64,000 nucleotides of DNA from JAMDEO01 sp963775295 (GTDB taxonomy: Bacteria > Actinomycetota > Thermoleophilia > RBG-16-64-13): contig CAVZIK010000006.1 in the NCBI GenBank assembly GCA_963775295.1, positions 744,001-808,000 on the forward strand, in the 5' to 3' direction. Below, one piece after another: positions 26,367 through 34,795 of this stretch. The first letter of the stretch is position 1. Every line of letters starts with the position of its first letter. Made by a program: the position numbers and the translations under genes. The notes below the pieces were generated by a model. It searched no databases and was not told the origin of the DNA. It worked only from the letters and a program-made list of their open reading frames with translations.

Positions 26367-26920
26367 GCGCGTTCATCGTCGGCAAGGCTCATATCGATGC
26401 TCTGGTGATCGCCGCGGTCTATGAGGAACCGGGTGATTGTGGCCCACTCACTTGGTTTGCCCGGGAGCTAACCGACGATGAGAAGACCGGTGCCTATCAC
26501 GCCGGTGAGCCCTGGGGACCGGAGGCGCCGGAGATAGCTTGGGAGGTGACACGACAGGCCACCCTGGACCAGGCTGATCGTGTCGGGCAGATGCTCTTGC
26601 GAGAGAACCGGCTGAGCGTGAACCACCGCTACAACGAGAACGAGGTCGAAGACATCTACTTCTTCACTCCGATCAAGGGAACCGTTCGGATCAACCCGGT
26701 CATGATCCTAAAGGCCATCGACTGCTACGAGTATCAAAGCTGTGAGCATCCCGGCTGGGACGAGAGCGAAGCCTATGCATTCTGCGAGGCACTTCGCCGG
26801 CGCATGATCCGTCGACTCCCGGGATATGACGAGGCGCCCTGGGAGGTCGGCCGCCCGGACGGAACTAGTTTCATCGCGTACATGAGGGTGACGAACGAGC
26901 CGGAGGATCAGGGATGCTGA
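26363..26920 (+). CDS. Conserved mobile-element protein (MSAFIV type)
   Basis: ATG 26363 (MSAFIVGKAHIDALV) overlaps the upstream stop. The 185-residue protein has the pattern seen in uncharacterised phage and island proteins that start MSAFIVxxxHI: VGQMLLRENRLSVNHRYNEN then VEDIYFFTPI, and a Cys/Tyr-rich C-terminal half (LKAIDCYEYQSCEHPGWDES). It overlaps the HNH-like gene by 7 bp. The family is known to me by pattern only; no biochemical role is claimed. Confidence 0.75.
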   Translation: MSAFIVGKAHIDALVIAAVYEEPGDCGPLTWFARELTDDEKTGAYHAGEPWGPEAPEIAWEVTRQATLDQADRVGQMLLRENRLSVNHRYNENEVEDIYFFTPIKGTVRINPVMILKAIDCYEYQSCEHPGWDESEAYAFCEALRRRMIRRLPGYDEAPWEVGRPDGTSFIAYMRVTNEPEDQGC

Positions 26921-27255
26921 CCCCTCGGCAGATGGCTAGGACCCGCCGCACCCCCGACGGTCACCTGCTCTGGGAGGGTGGGCTTGCCAATGGATATCCG
27001 GCTGTCAAGGTCGAGGGGAAGACCGTCTATCTCAAGCGGATCATCTGGGGAGAGGTAAGCGGAGCCATCCCTGAGGGTGCGGTGGTCATCTCAACCTGCG
27101 GTGAGCGCGTCTGCATCGAGCCTTCCCACTTGGGCCTCAGCGCTCCCGGGCGACACGGAAGTACCAGAGACGCGCTCGGCAGGTTTGCGCAGCAAGCACG
27201 AACGCGTTCGGATCTGGTTGCTAGTGTTGCGCCTCAGTTCTCCTGCGGACCGTAA
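26914..27255 (+). CDS. HNH-like endonuclease fold protein
   Basis: ATG 26914 overlaps the preceding gene. The 113-residue protein follows the short HNH_3/AP2-like pattern of phage homing endonucleases: GYPAVKVEGKTVYLKRIIWG, then IPEGAVVISTCGERVCIEPS and HLGL. Cysteines and a His stand where the metal site lies. The first catalytic His of H-N-H is not obvious (LKRIIWG has Lys-Arg in place of hxHR), so activity is doubtful. The 3' end overlaps the convergent gene by 22 bp. Confidence 0.7.
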   Translation: MLTPRQMARTRRTPDGHLLWEGGLANGYPAVKVEGKTVYLKRIIWGEVSGAIPEGAVVISTCGERVCIEPSHLGLSAPGRHGSTRDALGRFAQQARTRSDLVASVAPQFSCGP

Positions 27256-27725
27256 AGAGCTATCAGTTCCTTCAAAGTCTCGGGAAGGTACGTGTAAATC
27301 TCGTTTGCATCCGCGCAGAAGCCCGCTGCTGTGGCCTCACCCCAATAGAGCCTCGCCTCCTCGTAATATGGGAGGAAGAGTCGCCGACAGGTCTCCGTCC
27401 AGTTGCGAAAATCGCGGACTCTCGGCCCGCTATAGTTCTCCTGTAGTCTTTCTCCTACATCGACGTAGCTCAACATTTCTATCAAGCCCCGAGGCCCGAC
27501 GAATCTATCCAGCGACAGATCCTGGACGTCCGGGCTGAGTCGATATTCTTGACAATAAGCACTGCCTACTTGGCCTTTGGCCAGCGGGGAGAATGCGGGG
27601 CCGTGGCAGATCCGGAAGTCCCCGACCCTCCCGTCATCGTCGCGCAGCCACTCGACCCAACCTTCCTCGGGGCTTCGGATGATCTCCCCACAGGTGTCGC
27701 AGATCCACTCTTGGAGTGGCTTCAT
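27234..27725 (-). CDS. Cargo protein with N-terminal zinc-knuckle
   Basis: ATG 27725 opens a 163-residue soluble protein. The start has CDTCG and later ICHGPAF...YCQEY, a possible zinc site. The second half is helical (GLIEMLSYVDVGERLQENYS) and ends in an acidic tail. No family is recognised. It is convergent with the HNH-like gene. Confidence 0.6.
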   Translation of the reverse strand: MKPLQEWICDTCGEIIRSPEEGWVEWLRDDDGRVGDFRICHGPAFSPLAKGQVGSAYCQEYRLSPDVQDLSLDRFVGPRGLIEMLSYVDVGERLQENYSGPRVRDFRNWTETCRRLFLPYYEEARLYWGEATAAGFCADANEIYTYLPETLKELIALYGPQEN

Positions 27726-27839
27726 AAGGTCCTCCTGCTGCTCATAGGTGTAAGGGCCGAACTATGCGGATGTCGAGGGGCGTTCTGAACAATATCAGAC
27801 CGGCAAAACGAGACCTGTGAAAAGTAGCTCTGGGTCGGA

Positions 27840-28118
27840 TTAGAGGCAGAGCCAGCGATCAAACTCAGCGTTGAGTCGGCTACGGAGGGCTTGGCAACGC
27901 TTCTCGTAGTGAGCCGGCTCTGTGAGCAATTCGTTGTGCCCAACAAACGTGTCAATCTTCTGACGAATGTGTTCGATATCACCGGGTTGCATGTCGCGCG
28001 CATCGTATGCTCCCAGCGTTGTCTGGAGCCAGGGCTCCCAAGTGTCCTCTACGCTGTCGAGCCTTTCCTTGGTTCCCCAGTCGCTGCTATCTTCCATACG
28101 ATCGCGAACCTCCCTCAT
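27840..28118 (-). CDS. Small helical cytoplasmic protein
   Basis: ATG 28118 lies 8 bp after the stop of the SLH-nuclease gene; an alternative ATG at 28097 has GGGAGG 11 nt upstream. The 92-residue product is acidic and helical (PGDIEHIRQKIDTFVGHNEL, EKRCQALRSRLNAEFDRWL). It is the last gene of the SLH operon. No family is recognised. Confidence 0.55.
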   Translation of the reverse strand: MREVRDRMEDSSDWGTKERLDSVEDTWEPWLQTTLGAYDARDMQPGDIEHIRQKIDTFVGHNELLTEPAHYEKRCQALRSRLNAEFDRWLCL

Positions 28119-28126
28119 AGCGGTCC

Positions 28127-29479
28127 CTAGTAGGAATAGCTGAGCAGAATCTCGCCCTCTGGATCAAGCACCTTCACGGTGTCGCCGTTGTTGTTCCAGA
28201 TCGCCGCTCCGGTGGCTCCCCAGTAGAGGTCGGTCTGGGTGTTCGTCCCCTCGCCCGTGTGCAGCTTGAAGACCTGCCCCTTCTGGAAGATGCGGTCGGG
28301 AAAGTCGTAGCGATGACCAGTAGCGTCTTCGATGGCGTAGCCAACCAAGCTGCCCGAAACCAGCGCCCTGAACGTGACGTACTCTTCGTTCAGGTTGAAG
28401 TTGTCGTTGCCGGGGGCGTCGTAGTTGACCGAGACGATCTCAAGCGGGCATGTCCCGGTGGCTCCCCACATCCCGGCACTTTGCTGCTCGGCTAGGGCCT
28501 GGTCGTTCTGGAAGCTCTCCGTGTACTTGATGTTCGGGGGCACCGTGTAGAGGGTGGCAAGACCGACAAGAAGCATCGTTTCGTTAGCCATCTCCCAGAC
28601 ATCACCGTCCGTGAACCAAACGTAGGCCAGGGTGCGGCCATACTGATCGGTGTGGGTCACGCCATACTCCAGCCGTACCGTCTTGCCCCCGACGAGGCCC
28701 GTCAACTCGGCGGTGGCTTCTGCGGCGAACGGCTCACCCGTCTCCGGTGTATCTATCCCGATGAGGCGCACGGTGGTGTCAGCCCCCGCTACATCCACGT
28801 GGATGGTGTCACCATCGACCACCCGGGTAACCGCGCCCGTGACGAGGGGCACTAGATAGTCGGTCAGGTTCCAGAGTATCTGGGCGCACTCTCCCCGAGT
28901 GGCGTATTGGGTGGCATCCCAGTAGGCAAGCGGCCCCTGTAGTCCCTCAAGCAGACTGTTGAACTCGGCCTTGCGGATGTTCTCGCCATGGGTGGGGTCG
29001 GCATATGAAAAGAGGCCGACGAATCCCTCGGGTGGGTCCTCCAGTCTTGACCCTGCGGCCCGCACCGCCATGGTGATGACCTGTTGACGTGTGATCTTGT
29101 TGGCCGGGCGAAACGTGCCATCAGGATACCCGGTCGTAAGACCCCTTGAAGCGGCAAGCGCCACGTAGTGGAAGGGGTAGAGGTCGCCGGGGATATGTTC
29201 CACGTCGGCAAAAGAGCAGGTGTCATATTCGGTTGGGGTCAAGCCCATGACCAGCACCAACATCTTGGCGAACTGCTGGCGAAGGACCGGACTATCGGGC
29301 TTGAAGCTGCCGTCAAGGTAGCCGTCGATGACACCCCGCGAGGACAGGTCGCTGATGGCTGTGACATAGGGGTTGGCCCCGCCCACGTCGGTGAAGGCCA
29401 ATGCCGCGCCCAGGGGCAAGAGCACGAACAGCGCCGCGCAGGCAACGCCGAGGGTTAGGCGGCGTTTGAAGGTTCCCAC
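28127..29479 (-). CDS. SLH-anchored thermonuclease with lamin-tail domain
   Basis: GTG 29479 (MGTFKRRLTLGVACAALFVL) gives a clean signal peptide, 5 bp after the previous stop. The 450-residue product has three SLH repeats (about 28-220; for example VTAISDLSSRGVIDGYLDGS, RPANKITRQQVITM). A staphylococcal-nuclease-like domain follows (about 215-350; TRVVDGDTIHVDVAG, VRLIGIDTPETGE, DQYGRTLAYVW), then a lamin-tail domain (about 355-450; PLEIVSVNYDAPGNDN, YAIEDATGHRYDFPD). It is a wall-bound nuclease that would degrade extracellular DNA. The catalytic Arg/Asp/Glu set appears kept. Confidence 0.88.
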   Translation of the reverse strand: MGTFKRRLTLGVACAALFVLLPLGAALAFTDVGGANPYVTAISDLSSRGVIDGYLDGSFKPDSPVLRQQFAKMLVLVMGLTPTEYDTCSFADVEHIPGDLYPFHYVALAASRGLTTGYPDGTFRPANKITRQQVITMAVRAAGSRLEDPPEGFVGLFSYADPTHGENIRKAEFNSLLEGLQGPLAYWDATQYATRGECAQILWNLTDYLVPLVTGAVTRVVDGDTIHVDVAGADTTVRLIGIDTPETGEPFAAEATAELTGLVGGKTVRLEYGVTHTDQYGRTLAYVWFTDGDVWEMANETMLLVGLATLYTVPPNIKYTESFQNDQALAEQQSAGMWGATGTCPLEIVSVNYDAPGNDNFNLNEEYVTFRALVSGSLVGYAIEDATGHRYDFPDRIFQKGQVFKLHTGEGTNTQTDLYWGATGAAIWNNNGDTVKVLDPEGEILLSYSY

Positions 29480-29484
29480 GATTG

Positions 29485-30339
29485 TTACCAGTGGGGCGGG
29501 TTGCAGACGCTGCACGGCTCCAAGCCCATGGCCTTAGCCTCGGCCAGAGTCACGGGGATTTTGCTGCTGGATAGGTAGCGGCACCCATCACGGTGGTACT
29601 TCGTGCCCGATGCAGTTCTGAAAAGCGCGACGCCGTAGGCAGTGGTTGTTGTTGTGCTGGGTCGGGTGGTTGTCGTTGTCACATGGGCCGTGGTGGATGT
29701 TGTGGAGGGTGCGCCCCCACCTTTGATGATCAGCAGGTTGTAGAGGATTTGGGCGCATTCGCCCCGTGTCGCGTTCTGAGTGGCGTCCGAGAACTGAACC
29801 CCGGCAAGTAGTCCGTTGTACTCAGCCTTGCGGATGTTGGGGCCGTGCGTGGCATCAGTGTAGGAGAACGCACCCGCCCAGCCCTCGGGCGGCGTCTCTA
29901 GGTCTGCTCCACCTGCCCTTACCGCCATGGTTATAACTTGCTGCCGGGTGATGGGGTTGGCCGGGCCGAACGTGCCGTCCTTGTATCCTGTGGTCAGCCC
30001 GGTGGAAGCGGCCACAGCCACGTAGTGGAAGGGGTATAAGTCGCCCGCCTTGTGCTCCACATCGGGGAAGGAGCACATGTCACTCTCGGTTGGTGTTATG
30101 CCCACGGTCAGCACTATCATCTTGGCGAACTGCTGGCGCTTGACCAGATCGGCAGGGCCGAAGTTGCCGTTCCCGTAGCCGCCGATGATGCCACGGTTGG
30201 CTAAGTCCTCTATGGCGGTCACGTAGGGATGGTCTGCGGGAACGTCGGAGAAGAGACCGGAAGCCAATGCCGGGACGACTACGAGCAACATCGCGGCCAA
30301 GCCAATCAGGAGTCCTACGAGCCAACGCCTCAAACCCAT
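29485..30339 (-). CDS. SLH exoprotein with C-terminal cysteine-histidine domain
   Basis: ATG 30339 follows GAGGGG. The 284-residue product has a signal peptide and three SLH repeats (about 30-210; YVTAIEDLANRGIIGGYGNG). A Thr-rich linker follows, then a small Cys/His domain (YHRDGCRYLSSSKIPVTLAE then AMGLEPCSVCNPPHW), the pattern found at the end of many exonucleases and ComEA-like exoproteins. Its SLH part is closely related to that of the nuclease gene, five bases downstream, so the two arose by duplication. It is probably wall-bound. Confidence 0.85.
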   Translation of the reverse strand: MGLRRWLVGLLIGLAAMLLVVVPALASGLFSDVPADHPYVTAIEDLANRGIIGGYGNGNFGPADLVKRQQFAKMIVLTVGITPTESDMCSFPDVEHKAGDLYPFHYVAVAASTGLTTGYKDGTFGPANPITRQQVITMAVRAGGADLETPPEGWAGAFSYTDATHGPNIRKAEYNGLLAGVQFSDATQNATRGECAQILYNLLIIKGGGAPSTTSTTAHVTTTTTRPSTTTTTAYGVALFRTASGTKYHRDGCRYLSSSKIPVTLAEAKAMGLEPCSVCNPPHW

Positions 30340-30558
30340 CTTGCACCCCTCACTCTATCCCCGACACCGGTCCTAACACTGATCGTACTCCTCGGGTTTG
30401 TTGGTCGCTACTCTCGCGCCAAGGCGCACCCGTTTGGGACAAAGAGGTGAGGATGGGTTTTCACGTCAGCCCGGCGGACGAAGGATCGAGACCGGATGTC
30501 ATTGGCGCGCCTGATCACCCCCTCGCTTCGACTTGCACCTCCAGGCGCACCGCAACCG

Positions 30559-30581
30559 AATGACACGTCACGATACAGGGT
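30559..30581 (+). promoter_or_regulatory. GATAC element upstream of the CCTAGG array
   Basis: AATGACACGTCACGATACAG GG is identical to the core of the element at 32720. The tandem boxes are only degenerate here (GCACCTCCAG, GCACCGCAAC). It ends at the first base of the array, so any transcript would begin inside it. Confidence 0.45.
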
Positions 30582-30890
30582 GATTGGCCGCAACTTTGCC
30601 TCGATTGTGCCTAGGTCAAACTCGGAATTCAACTCAGTCTCGCCTAGGGTTCCCCCTAGGTTCAAAGCCGAATTGAACTCATGTTCGCCTAGGATTGGCC
30701 GCAACTTTGCCTCGATTGTGCCTAGGTTAAACTCGGAATTCAACTCAGTCTCGCCTAGGATTCCCCCTAGGTTCAAAGCCGAATTGAACTCATGTTCGCC
30801 TAGGATTGGCCGCAACTTTGCCTCGATTGTGCCTAGGTCAAAAGCCGAAATCAATTCAAACGAGCCTAGGCTTGACCAACGACTCTAGGC
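30582..30890 (+). repeat. CCTAGG array: ten palindromes at 33/12/33/33-bp steps
   Basis: CCTAGG occurs at 30610, 30643, 30655, 30688, 30721, 30754, 30766, 30799, 30832 and 30865. Steps are 33, 12, 33, 33, 33, 12, 33, 33 and 33, with a 111-bp higher-order period (30582, 30693, 30804). The 27-bp inserts fall into three related types (starting TCAAACTCGG, TTCAAAGCCG, ATTGGCCGCA). Both strands stay open across the array: the plus frame repeats an 11-residue unit PRxNSEFNSVS/PRFKAELNSCS/PRIGRNFASIV, and the minus frame repeats LGETELNSEFN. It could be a repeat-protein gene, a non-coding RNA or a protein-binding array. Confidence 0.85.
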
Positions 30891-30926
30891 TGGTTATCAG
30901 GCCAATTGCTCAGGGACAGACTCGCA

Positions 30927-32567
30927 CTACGAAACAGAAGCAGCAGTCGTGTCCGTTCCCGGATGCCAGCGTGCGCTCCACGTGCGGCCAGCAACGTGGA
31001 TAGAACCCTCACGCTTGAGTTCAGCCAGTAGGCTCTGGATTTGACCACGGGAGAGCGAAGGCAGGACCTCTTGGAGCTCGCCAAGACTCGCGCCCCGTCG
31101 CTTGTTGTCGGTTATGTGCTTTAGCAGCAGAGCCTTGTTGGTTTCTCTGTCCAAGCCACGTCGGCGCGTATACGTCCCGCCGCGACCGAGGAACTGATGA
31201 AACTTCCGTCCCAGAATGTACTTCGTTCCCTTACCGCGCCCAATTCGCTCGATGATTCCTAGATTGCATAGTCGAGGCAACCGATCTTGAAACTCGAGCG
31301 GGACCGGCTTCTCCTGGTAGACAAGAGACAGGACCAGAAGATCAATGGTACTGAAAGTGGACAGGGTCTGGGTCCCGACCTCCTCCAGGAAACGTAGAAA
31401 GCGGGCATCTTGGACCTCTCCGCTTATGGTCAGAAAGACCTGAAAGTCATCAGTACCGGAATAGTCCGGCAAAGGCTTGCTTTCCCTGAGGCTCTCCTCG
31501 TACATTCGATTAGCGCCTTGCCCGGATCGTTCCACTAGGCCGCACTTGGCCAGAACCTCTGCAATGCGCCGGTTCCGTGGTGACTGTTTCCACAGTATGT
31601 TCTTTGCATTGACTCCGGGAGGGAACCCGCCCGGGCTAACAACTTCGAGCTTGTTCGGCGACTGGCGAATGAAGATCGAATCCGGCAGCCGGTAGTCTCT
31701 GTGGCACACGGCGTTCAGAATGCCTTCTCGGACGACGCTCTCGTTGAATGTCGGGATTTCCCGCATGAAGAGACCTTCTTGGTACTGGTGGACCTCATTC
31801 CGCAGATTGACGGTCTCCCATAGATCTGACTGAAATGTAAAGAAACCCTGTCGGTATTCCTTACGCTGTTGATACGCCAAGGACTCTTCCCTGGAGCGAT
31901 ACTCAAAGACGATTTCCGCTTGTGCGAGGTGCCTGCCCAACGCCTGCTCGGTTCCTAGCAGAACCAACGCCGCGTAGGTCACCTTCCCGTTCACGAGCAA
32001 ATCAAGGTCGCTGAGAATCTGTTCATCGCTCAAGCCGGCGATACTATCGCTACCCGACTTGCGTCGCCAAGCCTCGCGCAGAAGCGAGATTGCCTCCAGG
32101 TCAAGGTCGGCTAGCGTGGCCGCGGGAGCAACTTGCGCGGAAAAGTCCGGCTGCGCCTCGTCAAGTATCCTCTTGATTTGGTCGGGAGTCATAGGAACGA
32201 GGGAATCGCCCGCGCGCATCCAGAATGTGCCGCGATAGCCGATGGGGACGCCTACAGGGCGGCCTTGGACTGTGATTACGAGAACAGGACCCTGTGGGTG
32301 AACTACCCTTTCCACCTCCACCTTCAGGTGAAGGCGTTCCGTGATGCCGGCCGCTGTTCTCGCTGGCTCTTCGAACGCTGTCGTTCCGACCACCTGGCGG
32401 GGCTTGGTGTCGGTGACTCCTAGGACTAGCTTGCCCCCGCCCTCGTTTGCCAGAGCGACGCAGTAATGAACGAGCTTCTCAAAGTCGAAATGGTTCCTCG
32501 CCTCTTTGAAATCGAGATGCTCATCCTCGTTGTCGTCGAGAAGCCTTTCTAACTCCTGCAGTTCCAA
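30927..32567 (-). CDS. AlbA_2/Schlafen-type regulator (RecG-like DNA-binding family)
   Basis: ATG 32567 opens a 546-residue protein. The N-terminal AlbA_2/Schlafen domain (about residues 10-120) has EDEHLDFKEARNHFDFEKLV and VALANEGGGKLVLGVTD. It then has FNESVVREGILNAVCHRDYR, the HATPase_c_4-type segment of this family (about 275-420), and a winged-helix C-terminus (RGASLGELQEVLPSLSRGQI). Such proteins act as transcription regulators and sometimes in phage defence. The gene lies alone, its 3' end 37 bp from the CCTAGG array. Confidence 0.88.
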   Translation of the reverse strand: MELQELERLLDDNEDEHLDFKEARNHFDFEKLVHYCVALANEGGGKLVLGVTDTKPRQVVGTTAFEEPARTAAGITERLHLKVEVERVVHPQGPVLVITVQGRPVGVPIGYRGTFWMRAGDSLVPMTPDQIKRILDEAQPDFSAQVAPAATLADLDLEAISLLREAWRRKSGSDSIAGLSDEQILSDLDLLVNGKVTYAALVLLGTEQALGRHLAQAEIVFEYRSREESLAYQQRKEYRQGFFTFQSDLWETVNLRNEVHQYQEGLFMREIPTFNESVVREGILNAVCHRDYRLPDSIFIRQSPNKLEVVSPGGFPPGVNAKNILWKQSPRNRRIAEVLAKCGLVERSGQGANRMYEESLRESKPLPDYSGTDDFQVFLTISGEVQDARFLRFLEEVGTQTLSTFSTIDLLVLSLVYQEKPVPLEFQDRLPRLCNLGIIERIGRGKGTKYILGRKFHQFLGRGGTYTRRRGLDRETNKALLLKHITDNKRRGASLGELQEVLPSLSRGQIQSLLAELKREGSIHVAGRTWSARWHPGTDTTAASVS

Positions 32568-32694
32568 CGGCGCCTCCGGGGTGACATCGCGAGTATCTAG
32601 CCGAGTCTACTACTCCGGTCTGCCCAATCAAACACGGAGCCGGAGCCCTCCGATGTGCCATACCTGCTCTGGGCCTGCGTCGACCCTTATCCTT

Positions 32695-32757
32695 GCACCC
32701 CTACCCGCACCCCTACCCAAATGACACGTCACGATACAGGGTAGACAAAATTGATGG
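32695..32757 (+). promoter_or_regulatory. CACCCCTAC tandem element, copy c (sigma operon 3)
   Basis: GCACCCCTAC occurs in tandem, then CAAATGACACGTCACGATAC and AGGGTAGACAAAATTGATGG. GATAC lies 101 nt before TTG 32834. This spacing is nearly identical in the operon at 35061. Confidence 0.6.
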
Positions 32758-32833
32758 GGACAGTAAAGGTAACAGCTGCCGCCATACGTCTAGGATATAG
32801 AAGGGCAACCTCGGGGAAGGGGCAACAAGAAAG

Positions 32834-33373
32834 TTGACGAGAGCTGAGAGTTTGCCAGAACCCAGACGAGTAGCAGATATCAGTCGGGCTCAGAGCGGGA
32901 GCTTCGAAGCCTTTGTGAAACAGCACTCAACTCCTCTCGTTCAGACCCTGACGTTCGTTGCCCTTGATCGCCAACTGGCAGAGGACGCGGCTCAGGAGGC
33001 GTTCGTCCGGCTGTACTTGCGCTGGGACCAGGTCGAGAAGTTGCGGGACCCGGTGGCCTGGCTCTACCAGGTTGGGATCAACCAATGTAAGGACTACAGG
33101 CGCAAGCTTGGTCGGATAGCCCGTCTCGTGGAACGTCTCGGTGCTGAAGCTCGCGAGCCCTCTGACGGCGAAACCTGGCTTCCTCAGCGTGAGTTCGTCG
33201 ATGTTCTCAAGGCGCTTCCTCGTCGTCAGCGGACCGCGGTCGCCCTCTTCTACCTAGGCGACCTATCGGCGGTCGATGTTGCGTCGGTCATGCGCATTAC
33301 TGAAGGGGCGGTGCACAGTCATCTTCACAAAGCCAGAGAGGCTCTGAAGGATGTGCTGGAGGTGAAGATATGA
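32834..33373 (+). CDS. ECF-family RNA polymerase sigma factor 3
   Basis: TTG 32834 follows GGGGCAACAAGAAAG. The 179-residue protein has an N-terminal extension of about 18 residues, region 2 (LVQTLTFVALDRQLAEDAAQ, DPVAWLYQVGINQCKDYRR) and region 4 (LPRRQRTAVALFYLGDLSAV, VASVMRITEGAVHSHLHKA). It is a close paralog of the factor at 35061 and more distant from 3594. It overlaps the anti-sigma gene by four bases (ATATGA). Confidence 0.93.
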   Translation: MTRAESLPEPRRVADISRAQSGSFEAFVKQHSTPLVQTLTFVALDRQLAEDAAQEAFVRLYLRWDQVEKLRDPVAWLYQVGINQCKDYRRKLGRIARLVERLGAEAREPSDGETWLPQREFVDVLKALPRRQRTAVALFYLGDLSAVDVASVMRITEGAVHSHLHKAREALKDVLEVKI

Positions 33374-34629
33374 GACCGGAAGAAAGAGACCAAGAGATAC
33401 GCGAACTCTGTCGGAAGAACGCCCCCCATGTCGACCCGGCTGCCTTCTCCCGCAAGGTGAAGGCACGGACAGATCCAAGAAGAAGAGCGCGACGGAGAAT
33501 GGGGCGAAAGGTTGGCGTCGCATTTGGGGTGGTGCTCCTGCTGGCCGGTGTCGGGATCGGCTCTCTGGAACTCGTCAACCATCTGACGCACGGGCAACGA
33601 GTAACCCTGATTCTGAACGACGATTCCCCAAACGGAACAACAACGACTTCCCACCAACCAGTTCCGGGTGGGTTCTCCAGAGACAATACCTTCGGGTTCG
33701 ACGTGCGCCAGCCCTTCATCGATCATGACGCGACGCAGGCGCTTGGCGACCCCGCCTACAAGATCGTCACCACCTGGGTCGCCATCGGGAACCGCCAGAG
33801 TGTCCCGCTATCCTTCAAGCTCAGCGACCTGACCCTCATCGATGCCTATGACCAACTCGCCTACCGGGGCGTGCGGCCGGAGCAGTACAACTACACCGAG
33901 ACCGTCACTCCCATCTGGACCCCCGCGCTCAAAGAGGGGACCATAGCTCCCGGCGCTATTGAAGGCGGGTACGTGTCCTGGAAGGTGCCTTGGTATGTCT
34001 GGCCGCAGGAAGTGTTCTACGCGTTCAAGGGCAAGGGTGGTGGAGGCGGTGGCCAGGGGTGGATGACGCCCATCTTCCCCGACCTCAACGCGGGCAATCG
34101 CTTCTATCTCTCAATCGGGAAGCTCCTGTATCGGGGTGTGGTCGATGTGCCCAAGGATGAGGACTTCAGGCCAGAAGCGGCGATCACCGTCGCCGACTTT
34201 GCCAAGATGGTTGTCATTGCCGCGGCCCCGTATAACAGAGCCACATTCTCCTCTCCCGCCGGTTATATCGAGGAGGCGGCAAGGACAGGCTTTGCCACCT
34301 GGGGGTCAAAGACTGCCTCGTCCACACTGACACGACTGGAGGTCGCGCTGGCGGTAGCCGTACTGGCCAAAGAAACGTTGACTGCTCCTCCGGCAGGCTA
34401 CAAGTTTCCGCTCACCGATGTCCCGCAGAGCGCCGAGAGTGACCTTGCCTTGCTCACCTACAATGGCGTCGTCGCCGGGACCACCGCGATCAGCTTCAGT
34501 CCGGCGGACGCATGCTCACGCGGTCAGGCCTGCAGGATGTTGGCCTTGGTACTCGATCCCAGATTCCGCGAGGAGGAGTCAAGGGCAACGACCTCTCTGC
34601 CGTCCGAGGCGACGACTACCACTCGCTAG
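33370..34629 (+). CDS. Anti-sigma protein carrying an SLH-type exodomain
   Basis: ATG 33370 follows CTGGAGG and overlaps the sigma stop. The 419-residue protein has the NAPHVDPAAFSRKV anti-sigma head and a membrane helix at about 48-67. A beta-sandwich exodomain follows (about 95-235), then SLH repeats (about 240-400; SIGKLLYRGVVDVPKDEDFR, ITVADFAKMVVIAA; PLTDVPQSAESDLALLTYNG, SRGQACRMLALVL). A Thr-rich tail ends it. SLH modules bind secondary wall polymers, so the protein could tie the sigma factor to the state of the wall (inference). Confidence 0.83.
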   Translation: MRPEERDQEIRELCRKNAPHVDPAAFSRKVKARTDPRRRARRRMGRKVGVAFGVVLLLAGVGIGSLELVNHLTHGQRVTLILNDDSPNGTTTTSHQPVPGGFSRDNTFGFDVRQPFIDHDATQALGDPAYKIVTTWVAIGNRQSVPLSFKLSDLTLIDAYDQLAYRGVRPEQYNYTETVTPIWTPALKEGTIAPGAIEGGYVSWKVPWYVWPQEVFYAFKGKGGGGGGQGWMTPIFPDLNAGNRFYLSIGKLLYRGVVDVPKDEDFRPEAAITVADFAKMVVIAAAPYNRATFSSPAGYIEEAARTGFATWGSKTASSTLTRLEVALAVAVLAKETLTAPPAGYKFPLTDVPQSAESDLALLTYNGVVAGTTAISFSPADACSRGQACRMLALVLDPRFREEESRATTSLPSEATTTTR

Positions 34630-34671
34630 GCGTTCGCAAGTCCCCGCCCTTGCCGAACTGCGACTCCAGTC

Positions 34672-34735
34672 GCACCCCTACGCGCACCCCTACCCAAATG
34701 ACACCTGACGATACAGGGTGGACAGAATGGACTGG
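34672..34735 (+). promoter_or_regulatory. CACCCCTAC tandem element, copy d
   Basis: GCACCCCTAC twice in tandem, then CAAATGACACCTGACGATAC and AGGGTGGACAGAATGGACTG. It lies between the anti-sigma gene and the tRNA scar, about 350 bp before the sigma gene at 35061. Confidence 0.6.
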
Positions 34736-34795
34736 CGGCTCAGGACTTTCAGAACGCAGTAGTACGCAGAAGTACCCCATGAACAGTCCGAGGGC

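Noticed and set aside
30582..30890. CRISPR array
   Set aside because: The conserved part is only 6 bp, the inserts are themselves repeated and no cas gene is near.
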